Positions 1 through 7,868 of a DNA stretch of 10,001 nt are shown piece by piece. Below the pieces are notes generated by a model. That model searched no databases, was not told the DNA's origin, and was given only the letters and a program-made list of their open reading frames with translations. The position numbers and the translations under genes are program-made. How positions within the stretch are numbered: position 1 is the stretch's first letter; every line of letters begins with the position of its first letter. The stretch comes from Phoronis ovalis (taxonomy: Eukaryota > Phoronida > Phoronidae): positions 1-10,001 of the forward strand of contig JAOXYB010069324.1 in NCBI GenBank assembly GCA_028565635.1. Reading direction: 5' to 3'.

Positions 1-74
1 GTAAATAAATGTAACTGAATGACATATACACAACACTGTACATACTTGTTCTACTTTGTATAATTATGCTACTT

Positions 75-332
75 TCATACGTCTCTTTTATTGATACCCT
101 GAGGCTGAAATGCTCTTAATTCATTGATCCATAACAGTTCTCTTCTTTCTCTTGTCCCCTTGTTAATCTTCTGTACTTTCTCAATCACTTGCAACTGCAT
201 ATGTTTGTATTCACATCCGTATGCCCCAAAATGTTTACCGAGAGGTGTATCCTTTTTTTTAACTTCTGCCCTGTGACCAATATGACGTTTCTTCATAGAA
301 TTCCCTGTTTCCCCTACGTATTGCTTTCTGCA
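75..332 (-). pseudogene. Penelope-like element GIY-YIG endonuclease fragment
   Basis: This is the C-terminal end of a Penelope-like retroelement ORF, the part that encodes the GIY-YIG nickase used for target-site cleavage. The minus frame is open for 85 codons and ends in TGA at 75-77. The visible signature is a Cys followed by KQYVGETGNS, then an Arg/His-rich helix (KKRHIGHRAEV), a KHF block, and near the end ERRELLWINEL, which carries the expected catalytic Glu, followed by a GIN block. The first beta strand with the upstream Tyr of the GIY half and the whole reverse transcriptase are missing, because the frame runs straight into an (AT)n tract at 333. The coding part itself has no frameshift or stop, so it is 5'-truncated rather than heavily decayed. 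Family assignment comes from recalled motif order. A host GIY-YIG gene is unlikely given the lack of any upstream exon. Confidence 0.75.
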
Positions 333-346
333 ATATATATATATAT

Positions 347-381
<35 letters not shown>
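333..381. repeat. (AT)n microsatellite
   Basis: About 49 bases of almost pure AT dinucleotides with one G interruption near 347. It abuts the truncated 5' side of the Penelope-like fragment. Simple repeats are a common junction for Penelope-like insertions, so it may mark the insertion border. Confidence 0.95.
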
Positions 382-384
<3 letters not shown>

Positions 385-408
385 ATCATACATATGCGGC
401 AGACTATC

Positions 409-623
409 TCAATTTGAATGAACCACCGGAGTGACAGAAGCTACATTAATGCACTTATACAAGCGAGACATTGTCTTCATATTTTTCCTATAAGCCATGA
501 CGTAAGAATTCAGAAAGTAAATATTGTAGTAGTCACCTTGGTGTTTACTTTTTATGTGTCCATTAAGATGATACTTTCTTGTGTAACATTTACCACAGAT
601 AGGACACTTGAATGGTTTCGGAT
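409..623 (-). CDS. Alternative 3' exon, C2H2 zinc finger (copy 1)
   Basis: This appears to be the last coding exon of one isoform of a zinc-finger transcription factor. A pyrimidine-rich TTATTTTATTTACAG acceptor ends at 624. The exon opens in phase 1 (two bases, then codons) and runs 70 codons to TGA at 409-411. Counting from the split Asp codon, a KPFKCP linker leads into one classical finger: Cys7, Cys10, Tyr14, Leu20, His23 and His28, spaced C-x2-C-x12-H-x4-H. After KHQGD a 40-residue tail follows with no domain. The matching DNA in the sister exon at 2261-2355 is 3' UTR, so the tail looks like a stop-loss extension. Single-finger terminal exons spliced to a shared 5' part are typical of insect lola-type BTB-ZF genes. 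That name is inferred, since no BTB domain is present here. Confidence 0.72.
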
Positions 624-1625
624 CTGTAAATAAAATAAGAAACATTAAATGAATTATTATAATATTATCTTGTTCTTATATTCTTTAATTCCAAATTGGA
701 TGTTATTTTCATATTTTTTTTTTAAACCACTTTTGCTTCTTGTATGCGTTATGGTACTCCTCGATAAATAAAATGTGATAGATTACTATTAGTACTGCGA
801 CTTTTATTCTAATTGTATTCCGGATTATTTAATTTTAGATAATAATTGGCAGTGGCGTTTTTATTTACCATATGGCGCGGAAGACGCGCCATTCCATCTA
901 CAAATTGAAATTACTTTGGATATTTAAATGTAACCAGCAGCTTACACATTCTAATAAATGTATATAAGATATTTTGCATAAAGACTATTCTTTTTAACAC
1001 TTCTGAGTCAGGAGCTAAAGCGGTCGATTGTATTTATCTGAGCGTTTTGGGAAATTAAGCTAAAACAAATTAAAAGATCCTTCATACTCCAGTATCATTT
1101 CTAATAATGTTATTTATAATTATTAGACATAAAAGGCTGGACATTTGAGCGAGGCTTTTTCAGAGAGCAGTTCTCGTGAGAAGAAAGGCATTTTGTTTTG
1201 AATTCTCTGAGATGTACACAAAATAACAACAGTTTAGACTGAGCTAAATAGTAATTTTAACAAATATTACTCGGGATGCTAACCACTTAATTATTATAAT
1301 CCGATTACACATTTTCCATATGTTTCGCTCTAGTGTCGAATACTGTGAGGAATCAGTATACACAGATACATTTACTTGTCTATAGGCACGTGAGGATCAA
1401 TGGCTTGTTGCATTTATAATTAAGTGTATCAATGTATTATGCAATGAGGCTATCAATGACAATAATTTAAACAGAATTAATTTGATTAAGTGTAGATTCA
1501 TGAAAGCTGTCTGGTTTGCATTTACCTACCCTGATTGCCTATTGGTAATATGTCATGGACAGGTTACTGTTCTAAAGCTAGAAGTATCAATTATGTAATA
1601 ATACTAAAGAATATCTGGATCTAAA
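425..1625 (-). repeat. Tandem duplication unit 1 (finger exon plus intron)
   Basis: This stretch aligns, with many substitutions and indels, to 2160-2935. Matching blocks in order are: the exon tail near 428-500, the finger exon and its acceptor, the AAACATTAAA block near 641, the TTAGATAATAATT block near 834, the GGCGCGGAAG block near 874, the CAATGA...ATTAAGTGTAG block near 1452-1495, and the CTAAAGCTA...TATGTAAT...TATCTGGA block near 1572-1619. Unit 1 has several hundred bases (roughly 900-1360) without a clear counterpart in unit 2. The borders are approximate. Confidence 0.75.
873..891. repeat. GC-rich perfect inverted repeat
   Basis: TGGCGCG and CGCGCCA form a perfect 7-bp palindrome around a 5-base loop, in otherwise AT-rich DNA. 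It lies about 250 bases upstream of the finger exon in transcription. Unit 2 keeps the left half (GGCGCGGAAG near 2555), but its right half is altered to CACGCGCA. It could be a protein-binding site. No function can be assigned. Confidence 0.5.
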
Positions 1626-2159
1626 TCCCTAAAGTAATGTAGTGGTTCACAGTGAAAGTAGTGCAGCGTGACACTTCACGGCACTTTTGCCCGCTTTTTG
1701 AACTCTTGACCCCAAAATGGCGTGATGGTGGGGACTTTATGGGGAATTCCAAACGGGGTGGAGCTAAGAATCTTTGTTTAGTGCTGCTTGGTTATTTTGT
1801 TTACGCTTATTGATTTAGTAATGGTGAAGATGTTATGTATTTTGGGGGGCAATTGGCTTGTCTTGTATATTAGCGTTATAATACGTTTTGGTAAATCAAG
1901 CGGTTGGCAGAGCGATTTTTTATTTCGCTTGTGTTGGGTGGGGACGTGGGCGCATTACAAAAGAGACATTTATCTTTTGTTTTACAAATCAGAATCACAA
2001 AAGCTGAAGAAACTCCAAACAATATGGATTGACACTCATATTGATTGTTAGTCAACATAACAGCAATATAGTATAACCTAATTTACTTGTATTGGGTTAA
2101 GCTCTTGTCATATTCCCAACTACATATCCAGTAGAATATCGTACTTTGAATAAACAAAA
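1626..2159. other. Spacer between duplication units, no gene seen
   Basis: This spacer is richer in G on the plus strand than its surroundings, notably 1690-1960 with several GGGG and GTGGGG runs. Open frames on both strands (for example 1788-2051 plus and 1876-2058 minus) show no domain, no exon borders and no codon bias. A TTTATT at about 1919 gives AATAAA on the minus strand, roughly 340 bases after the stop of the 2261-2355 exon, and could serve as its polyadenylation signal. Confidence 0.4.
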
Positions 2160-2935
2160 CAATCGAAGTAACAGAAACTAGTACTTATATAAATATACCA
2201 ATGTCTTTATATTCATTCCCTGCAAGTTATGATGTAAGACATTCGAAAATGAATATTGTATTAGTCACCTGGGTGGAGTGTGCTTATGTGTTTAGTTAGG
2301 TACATCTTTTTTGAATAACCATGATCACAATAAGGGCACTTGAATGGCTTGTCAGCTGTAAGTGAAATGGAAACATTAAAATATTATAATAATAGTATCT
2401 TATTCTTAAATTATTTAATTCGAAGTGAGATGGAAAACCACTCTTGCTTTGCAAATAAAATATGAAAAATTACTAACAGTGCTGTAGCATAACCTTCAAA
2501 TTGTAGCTTTTAGATAATAATTTGTTCAAAACACATTAGCGGATTTACTATCGGGCGCGGAAGGCACGCGCACTCCTCTCTCCAGAAAGTTGAGCCGGCG
2601 GAAGAGGGTCAACGGATTTCAACGATTGTTGGTACAATACAAACAAGTAATTAATTATATGGGCTTGAGGAATAACGGGTTGTAGAGTAGGTAAGTACCC
2701 AACTTCTCTGAGAATGTGCTGGAGGTGAAATAGTGAACCCATAGGTTTATAAGTACACCGATGATATGTATCATGTGAGGGAATCAATGATAGCAATTTA
2801 AATTAGTATATGGATTAAGTATAGTTTCATCAAGGAGTTCCTGTTTACATCTACTTACACAAATTGTCTGTTGCTTGCTGAGCTAAAGCTACCAACACCA
2901 GTTATGTAATAGTGTACACATATCTGGAGCCACAG
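2160..2935 (-). repeat. Tandem duplication unit 2 (finger exon plus intron)
   Basis: This is the diverged direct copy of 425-1625. It carries the same ordered landmarks: finger exon, acceptor, AAACATTAAA, TTAGATAATAATTTG, GGCGCGGAAG, the ATCAATGATAGCAATTTAAA block and the GCTAAAGCTACC...TATCTGGAG block. It is shorter by about 430 bases. Homology of the introns as well as the exon shows that a genomic segment, not a processed copy, was duplicated. Confidence 0.75.
2261..2355 (-). CDS. Alternative 3' exon, C2H2 zinc finger (copy 2)
   Basis: This is a terminal coding exon homologous to 409-623. The acceptor is TTTCACTTACAG, ending at 2356. The exon starts in phase 1 and runs 30 codons to TAA at 2261-2263. 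The DKPFKCPYC linker leads into a single finger with Cys-x2-Cys, a Tyr at the usual aromatic position, a Leu before the first His, and His-x4-His. The exon stops right after HPGD. All zinc ligands are intact and there is no frameshift, which argues for function despite its small size. Between the two Cys and the two His, most recognition-helix residues differ from copy 1 (SKKMYLTK against TRKYHLNG), so DNA specificity would differ. It is probably used as a mutually exclusive 3' end joined to an upstream exon ending in phase 1, such as 8265-8355. Confidence 0.72.
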
Positions 2936-3636
2936 CAACGAAGCAGGATAGATCGTATTTTTTATGTATTAATTCACATTTGACGTAGAAAATGCAAGTG
3001 TCCAATAAGACACGCTGTTTCATTATTAATTTTAAGATATTCTAATTTTCCTTGTAAAAAATTAGCATACATTCTTTAGTATGTTCGAATGAGATTAAGA
3101 AGTCAAGCAAATTTCAAAGATCATTTCGTTTTTAAATAATTATTATTATTTAAAGACAAGCTTTTGTTATGGGCCGATGCAACAAAAGAAATGTGCCTAA
3201 GAATTATTCATGAAATAAATGCGTACGTGTGCCTGTTCCTGTTCCGGGTTTCATTTCTACAGGAACTTGTTGAGCCTAAAATGCGAGCAAGGTAGTTTAC
3301 ATAATCATGGCAGATGCATAGTACATTTTTATTTTATTTCGCTACATAAAGTGATCATAGCATGAAACAATACTATTATAAATTAAATCAATGTTTTGTT
3401 TTTTTGCCATGATCTGTGACGTTCTCATATTTCTCTAGTCTACTACAGCGTACAAAAAATAGGGCGAGTTCAACATGCTGGTAACGATACAATCTGAATA
3501 ATCCCATCCGTTAGTGTTCCGTATCTTAAGTAACGACTTCAATTTTCGCAGCAGAAATTTTACGCGCCAAACAAACTGCAGCTTACAATTATAAGTGAAA
3601 CAGTGGACTAAGTGGGTAACTGTGAAACAAATCAAT

Positions 3637-3650
3637 CACACACACACACA
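3637..3650. repeat. (CA)n microsatellite
   Basis: A short pure CA dinucleotide run of about seven units, in non-coding DNA. Confidence 0.9.
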
Positions 3651-3828
3651 GAAAAGCTGATCTCGATCGGTCAAAAGTTTAATGCCGTATTTATTTTGCT
3701 TTTGTTAAACTGAAGGAATATAACCACCATTTTCCTACGGGTGACACGTAATTATGAATTCATTATACATGCAAAGTTGTTCATTACTAAAATGTTTACA
3801 ATTGGATCTGTCCTATGTATAAGTACTA

Positions 3829-3841
3829 TTTTTTTTTTTTT
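3829..3841. repeat. Poly-T tract
   Basis: Thirteen consecutive T on the plus strand. It could be an ordinary mononucleotide tract or the tail of an old minus-strand retroinsertion. No coding remnant is visible next to it. Confidence 0.8.
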
Positions 3842-4556
3842 GTTTGAAATTTGACACATAACAAACGAAAGGAATTTCAATTTTATTTTATCTCTCGGAG
3901 TTGTACACGTAAATATAATCCAAACGCAATGTTTTATTGTATTTATAAAAAAACATGTGGTCTCTTTGCAAAAGTCTGACAAAAATATGGAAATAATGTT
4001 TTTGTTAATAAAACGGATCTTTAACAAGATATATTTAACTTGCTTAGTAATCGAACATATTTTGTAGACAAGAGTTATTTTAATTTGACTTGAAACTGAT
4101 TTGATTCTAATTCATTCCCCAGGTATGTTTAAAGTTGTAACCGCTTTTGAAGTATTGTTTACCTTGATGATTTTTGGTAAACTACAGTTTCTGTCACATC
4201 ATAGGCCAAGACAATTGGTAACATGTATTAAACATGTTTGCAATTTGTTTTTGTGAAAAGCTACCTTCCACCTGTTTCTATCTATTATTTCTATTGTTCA
4301 AAGTAACACATAATTCTACTCGGGTAGGTAATAAATTCCTTTACTAATTAATTGTATATCTGTTTAAAAAGTGCACATTACTTGTCACCAATATAAACGT
4401 ACATACAAATATACATTTACGTTAATATGGTAAAAAACAGCATACAAACACACAATATCATCCATTATAGTAGACCATGGCCTGGAAATATTATTATATA
4501 TGACCTGAATTCATCGAGATATTTCTTTCATATATCACTCAAATTAAATTAGTTCA

Positions 4557-4669
4557 TTAACTCACTATGTAATATGCTGCATGCCCTCCGTGTTTTAAGA
4601 TACAATGTTGGTTGAACAAGTAGATGTGAATACTCTTTTCCCCACATTCTTTACAAATGATTTCTTGTA
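4557..4669 (-). CDS. Alternative 3' exon, divergent C2H2 finger
   Basis: This is a third candidate terminal exon. After a CACATTTACAG acceptor at 4670 the exon opens in phase 1, like the other two, and runs 36 codons to TAA at 4557-4559. It encodes ICKECGEK followed by a 12-residue span to His-x4-His (HCILKH), so the C-x2-C-x12-H-x4-H ligand spacing is exact. The fold residues are unusual: the aromatic after the second Cys is Ser, the core Leu is Phe, and the KPF linker is absent. The tail after the last His (GGHAAYYIVS) loosely recalls the QGDYY start of the copy 1 tail. The polypyrimidine tract is weak. It is either a divergent working isoform end or an ageing one. No duplicated flank matches the other units. 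Confidence 0.55.
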
Positions 4670-4863
4670 CTGTAAATGTGCTTCCAATAGTATGAGGCAG
4701 TATTAATGTACAGGTATGACATTAGTTAATTGGTTAAAAGCTGTTTTACTTAATGTATGCTTCAAATTGTTTACATAATTGGTAACGCAAGAATTGCACA
4801 AACGTGTCATTATACGAGATTTAAATTGCTTAGTGGAATGTAGTGTAAAATTGATGGTGTCCA

Positions 4864-5014
4864 CTAATTAGAACGCTCAACAGATAGGGTTACAATACCG
4901 TTAGCAGATGTTTCTGCTGTACCAATTGTTGGAGTGCAAGGTTTCTTTTTTGGGAATGTTGTTGGGCTCGGAGTAGGTTGCTTGGGGGAACTGATTTTGG
5001 GCTTCATAAACTTG
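4864..5014 (-). CDS. Possible Pro/Lys-rich exon, frame ambiguous
   Basis: After a TATCATTTTAG acceptor at 5015 two overlapping minus frames stay open. The first, entering in phase 2, runs 49 codons to TAG at 4864 and reads as a Lys/Pro/Ser/Thr-rich linker (for example KPKISSPKQPTPSPTT, then FPKKKP). The second, entering in phase 0, runs 37 codons to TAA at 4901 with a Gln/Asn/Glu-rich product. A phase 1 entry, as used by the finger exons, stops after three codons. The region is less AT-rich than its surroundings and lies between the acidic exon and the nearest finger exon. It could be an isoform-specific exon or chance. The plus strand is also open here with a hydrophobic product, which weakens the case. 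Confidence 0.25.
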
Positions 5015-5340
5015 CTAAAATGATAAAACGTCAAGTAGGTACCTTTTTTATAGGAGAGTACAAGTGAAACAAGAAGACTGACAGAATCTGCTATAGTCTT
5101 AATTTAGAAAAAGATTCTAAATTAAAATACGTTGGGTACTAGTTTGAACTGACAGTCGTACAATGTATAACACGTGGCTAATGAACACAATTAGTGTCGC
5201 ATACTTTATTTTGTTATATTTGAGTCAAGGATCATCACTTGTTTTATAAATACCCTTATATATCAGAACATACAGAAACACATAGCGTGGGAAGCATAAA
5301 ACAAATGAGGACAAATAACAGAGATGTGAAATAACAGATA

Positions 5341-5782
5341 TGGCATTAGATAGCCAATAGCAACCATCGTCTGTAATAGATCTTGGACGCGTATTAATAT
5401 GCCTTTTTTCTCTTTCTTTTTGTTTTTGCCCCTGGACAGCTATATGAACATTTCCATTTAAACGTGGCTTTAATTTCGCACAAAGTGAGAGAAATCAGAA
5501 TTTAAAATTATTATTCTTTATCAAACGTTGAGGGGATTATGTCCAGGCCTAGAAGGTAACCCAGTTTTGAGTGCATTTTTAGCTAATTCCACCTCGTGGT
5601 CTGTGTTTAGAGTTCACAAAAAAGTTAATTGGTTAAGACTGCACGGGAGTAGGCTTGAGACATGATTGTCTTTATTTGTGACTGAACAGAATTTTCCGCG
5701 AAGAATTAATCTATTTACTAGAAGGCAAAATGTTACTATTGAGGTGGATGGGAAAAGTAATTGCATCCTTATGCAAATATAT
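5341..5782 (+). repeat. Direct repeat A (partner at 7869-8179)
   Basis: It begins TGGCATTAGATAGCCA and matches 7869-8179 at most positions where the two align. Shared blocks include ATAGATCTTGGACGCGTATT, CCAGGCCTAGAAGGTAAC, AATTCCACCTCGTGGTCT, AAAAAAGTTAATTGGTTAAG and CTAGAAGGCAAAATGTTACT. Copy A carries about 120 extra bases (roughly 5421-5541) and a block near 5687-5703 that B lacks. The repeat ends a few dozen bases into the endonuclease relic that starts at 5730. It could be a terminal repeat of one element or two dispersed copies of the same family. Confidence 0.85.
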
Positions 5783-6260
5783 GGGTGGACCGGATATGTT
5801 AGTACCTACTCCAAATCAACATTTTAGTGAATTTGCAATGGCGACACCCATAGTTACCAACGTGAGACACATTGTGAGGGCAGTTTTGGGTAGGAAGAGG
5901 CAGGAAATCCAGGCTAAAAGAGTTTTATCTGCAAATGGTGAGTGCTTTTTGTAGACAGGGTACAAAACAGCAGGTAAATCAAAAGTGCCTTATAGTGTAG
6001 TTAACCTTAGTCTTTCACATGGGGACAGGCGAGTCATAGGAGCTCATCGTATGGCCTACATATATCGATATGCACAATATTTTCCATTCCTGCTTCAGCA
6101 CTCAGAGATCCACTGCTCACCTTTGTGTCAGAATTCACTGTTCGTGAATCCTGCCCACATTAGCCTGGAACCTGCCTCCGTCAACTACAATAGGCAAGTC
6201 TGTAAAAATGCAGAACATTGTGGTGGTAATGACAGGTACCAGTCCTGTTTATTACACTTG
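5730..6260 (+). pseudogene. His-Me finger (I-PpoI type) homing endonuclease relic
   Basis: This is a broken ORF for a zinc-bound His-Me finger nuclease, the family that includes I-PpoI. The frame from ATG 5730 is stopped by TAG at 5952-5954, right after GECFL, and continues in the same frame with TGYKT. Further on come AHRMAY, then LCQN, VNPAHISLEP, N-x-NRQVC and a final C-x5-C...C-LL, which is the usual order of the zinc-loop region. Measured from GTG at 5985, C48, H58, N67, C73, C79 and C88 hold expected zinc or metal positions. Against the I-PpoI pattern as recalled, the catalytic His is Pro46, one zinc Cys is Phe53 and another zinc His is Asn82. Each is one base change from the expected codon or close to it. 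With the nonsense codon, this is a dead copy. The frame stays open to 6350, but nothing after CLLH looks like the domain. Confidence 0.65.
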
Positions 6261-6372
6261 GTGGAGGTATCTTTCCTATTTTCTATTATTTCTGTCATGT
6301 CTATTGTCTGTGTGTCATCTGTTGTAAGCACTGCATTCATTGAAACATGACATTTGTTGATTTATGAAATAT

Positions 6373-6562
6373 CCACAAGGTGGTCTCAAGTCGGCCATAG
6401 AAAAAAATTAAATTTGTCTTTTGCATTTTTACATGCATGCACGCTTGCACACATGCATACATACATGTACATTCCTAAATACATTGCATTCTGGCATGAA
6501 AATATGCAGCACATGGTTAAAATGTAGTGTTTTTCCTTGGCTGACTGGAGACCACATGGTGG
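6373..6562. mobile_element. 190-bp fold-back (MITE-like) element
   Basis: The ends are inverted copies: left CCACAAGGTGGTCTCAAGTC against right, reverse-complemented, CCACCATGTGGTCTCCAGTC. Imperfect pairing continues inward through GGCC...AGAAAAA, an ATTTT block and TTGCATTTTTACATGCATGC, so nearly the whole element can fold into a hairpin. The loop region holds an alternating ACATGCAT/ATACATACATG tract. No coding sequence and no clear target-site duplication are visible. It fits a miniature inverted-repeat element. A microRNA-like or other structured transcript is a weaker alternative. Confidence 0.6.
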
Positions 6563-6851
6563 CAGGACTGTGAGTAGAACTAACAGTATTTTCAATTTAA
6601 TGTTTATAATGTAAAAATAAAACATGTTCCCTGCAGTTCATGAAACAAGAGTTATCTAAGCAGTTTTTCCATGATTGCAAATGAAAACAGTCAACATATT
6701 ACATTTTTGATTATATATATTAACAATAAATGACTGTAATCCACAAAGCTCGAGTGTCCCAACTGATTTCAGAATCGAAGCTATCTCTGGGTCACAACCG
6801 CTGCCTTGGGTGTGTGTGTCTAATATCCAGCTGCAAGAAGGAGCAGATGCC
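6563..6851. other. Short non-coding interval
   Basis: A minus frame at 6656-6886 is open but has no recognisable domain. A strong minus acceptor-like string (CTGCTCCTTCTTGCAG, ending at 6831) precedes it, and a phase 2 entry would be open for about 57 codons to TAG. I do not recognise the product and see no donor that would feed it, so I leave it as unassigned. Confidence 0.3.
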
Positions 6852-7505
6852 CTAGTCAGAAATATGACAAGGTGCAACTGGGTCATATTGCCTTTTCTGA
6901 TAATCGCTTTTTCTGCCTCGGTGATACTGTCTGGCTTGCTCTAGCTTCATGAGTTCCTTGTGTATTTGCACAGTTGTACTATTCGTATATTGTTTTCCGT
7001 ATTCCTCTGCACATTGTATCTGTTTAATTGCAGTAGTGGTGGGTGCTTTATTAACATCTTCAAGTTTCAATAAAGCCAAATTACCAGGACCATGAATCAC
7101 CCTGTGAACGGCACACGAGCTTCGATGTTTCTTGACCGAGTTACATTTTTAGGTAAGTTTGCATTTATCGCTCGATTTAACCCCTCAACCTTATTTGCGT
7201 TGTTTAGAAATTTTGTCTCATGACCAGCCAGCATACTCAGCTCCATGTTGGTAATTGCATACAGCAAGTTTATGTCTTGTATTGTTGGATGAAGGCTTCC
7301 CCGAGATAAACTGGCAGCCTTCGGGTGAGTCGAGCCTGTCCATTATGATTTAAGTTTGCCTCCCAGACATAGTACAGGCTGATAACCACAGCTTGTACAG
7401 TCACCAGATTAGCAATTAAAGATTGTTGAGCTTGTCTAGTCTTTTTTTACAATTGCTCTAAAAAGTAATCCAGATTTCTTTGAAAAATCTGAATTTCTTC
7501 AAGAA
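6852..7505 (-). pseudogene. Unidentified coding fossil, several frame breaks
   Basis: Consecutive minus-strand open segments in shifting frames read like protein rather than intron. From about 7505 to 7265 there is a helix-rich stretch (QIFQRNLDYFLEQL, one stop, then TRQAQQ and LIANLVTVQAVVISLYYVWE). From 7342 to 7097 another frame includes SLHPTIQDINLLYAITNMEL and a LNRAINANLPKN block. From 7100 to 6852 a third frame contains AIKQIQCAEEYGKQYTNS and a basic HRGRKSDYQKRQYD end. The pieces abut or overlap at frame changes, as in a pseudogene with small indels. I do not recognise the protein. The coiled, membrane-protein-like first part makes an old env-like or other transposon ORF conceivable, but this is a guess. 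It lies opposite in strand to the endonuclease relic, inside the same pair of direct repeats. Confidence 0.4.
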
Positions 7506-7868
7506 TTTGGTTTTTTGTACGAAATTATGAAAAATATTCATAAAATTAAAAAGAAATAGAAAAAAATAGTTTGGTTACATTAAAACACTGTGTCCATGTA
7601 GACACTTACTCAATCTCGCTGAAATTTGTAAATAATGATCAATTTGTGGGACATTTTCTTGGCAATAACAGAAAGGTTCTGTGCTGCGCTCTAGAGGGTG
7701 CCACTCAACAATCACTTCTATGTTTACTTGCAGGGGGTTATCACATCCAGGCTTAGCAGTCATAAAAATCATTTATTGTTGAGATGAATTAGTGGGCATT
7801 GTTAATTATATCTTTTTGCATGTCCTTATGTCACTAGTTCTGCCAAGCTCAATTTTTCGTTATCAATT
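7506..7868. other. Interval without recognised gene
   Basis: Mutually overlapping frames on both strands at 7571-7772 give no domain. The AT-rich start (7500-7570) holds A-rich and TTCAAGAATTT-like strings only. Confidence 0.35.

Larger units (their letters stand above)
2936..4556. other. AT-rich non-coding stretch
   Basis: I see no supported gene here. Minus frames at 3435-3635 and 3752-4027 lack domains, splice borders and biased codon use. A TTTATT at about 3932 gives a minus-strand AATAAA and is one possible polyadenylation signal for the finger exon ending at 4557, about 620 bases away. The rest reads as intron or 3' flank with simple-sequence tracts. Confidence 0.45.

Noticed and set aside
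1788-2058. Overlapping open frames on both strands (87 and 60 codons)
   Set aside because: No domain, no splice borders and no homology between the duplication units. The frames are hydrophobic or mixed low-information sequence, expected by chance.
409-2355. mod(mdg4)-type FLYWCH exons
   Set aside because: The ligand spacing is plain C2H2 with a KPFKC linker, not the FLYWCH pattern.
2548-2796. Minus open frame of 82 codons
   Set aside because: It lies in the intron of duplication unit 2, and I saw no corresponding open frame or domain in unit 1.
3435-4027. Two minus open frames (66 and 91 codons)
   Set aside because: AT-rich, Ile/Lys/Phe/Asn-biased products with no domain or exon signals.
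6386-6625. Minus open frame of 79 codons
   Set aside because: It falls within the fold-back element and its ACATGCAT tract. The Met/Cys/Tyr/Val repeats come from that tract.
7571-7772. Facing open frames on both strands
   Set aside because: They overlap fully and neither shows motifs or splice sites. The Cys and His in the minus frame do not fit C2H2 spacing.
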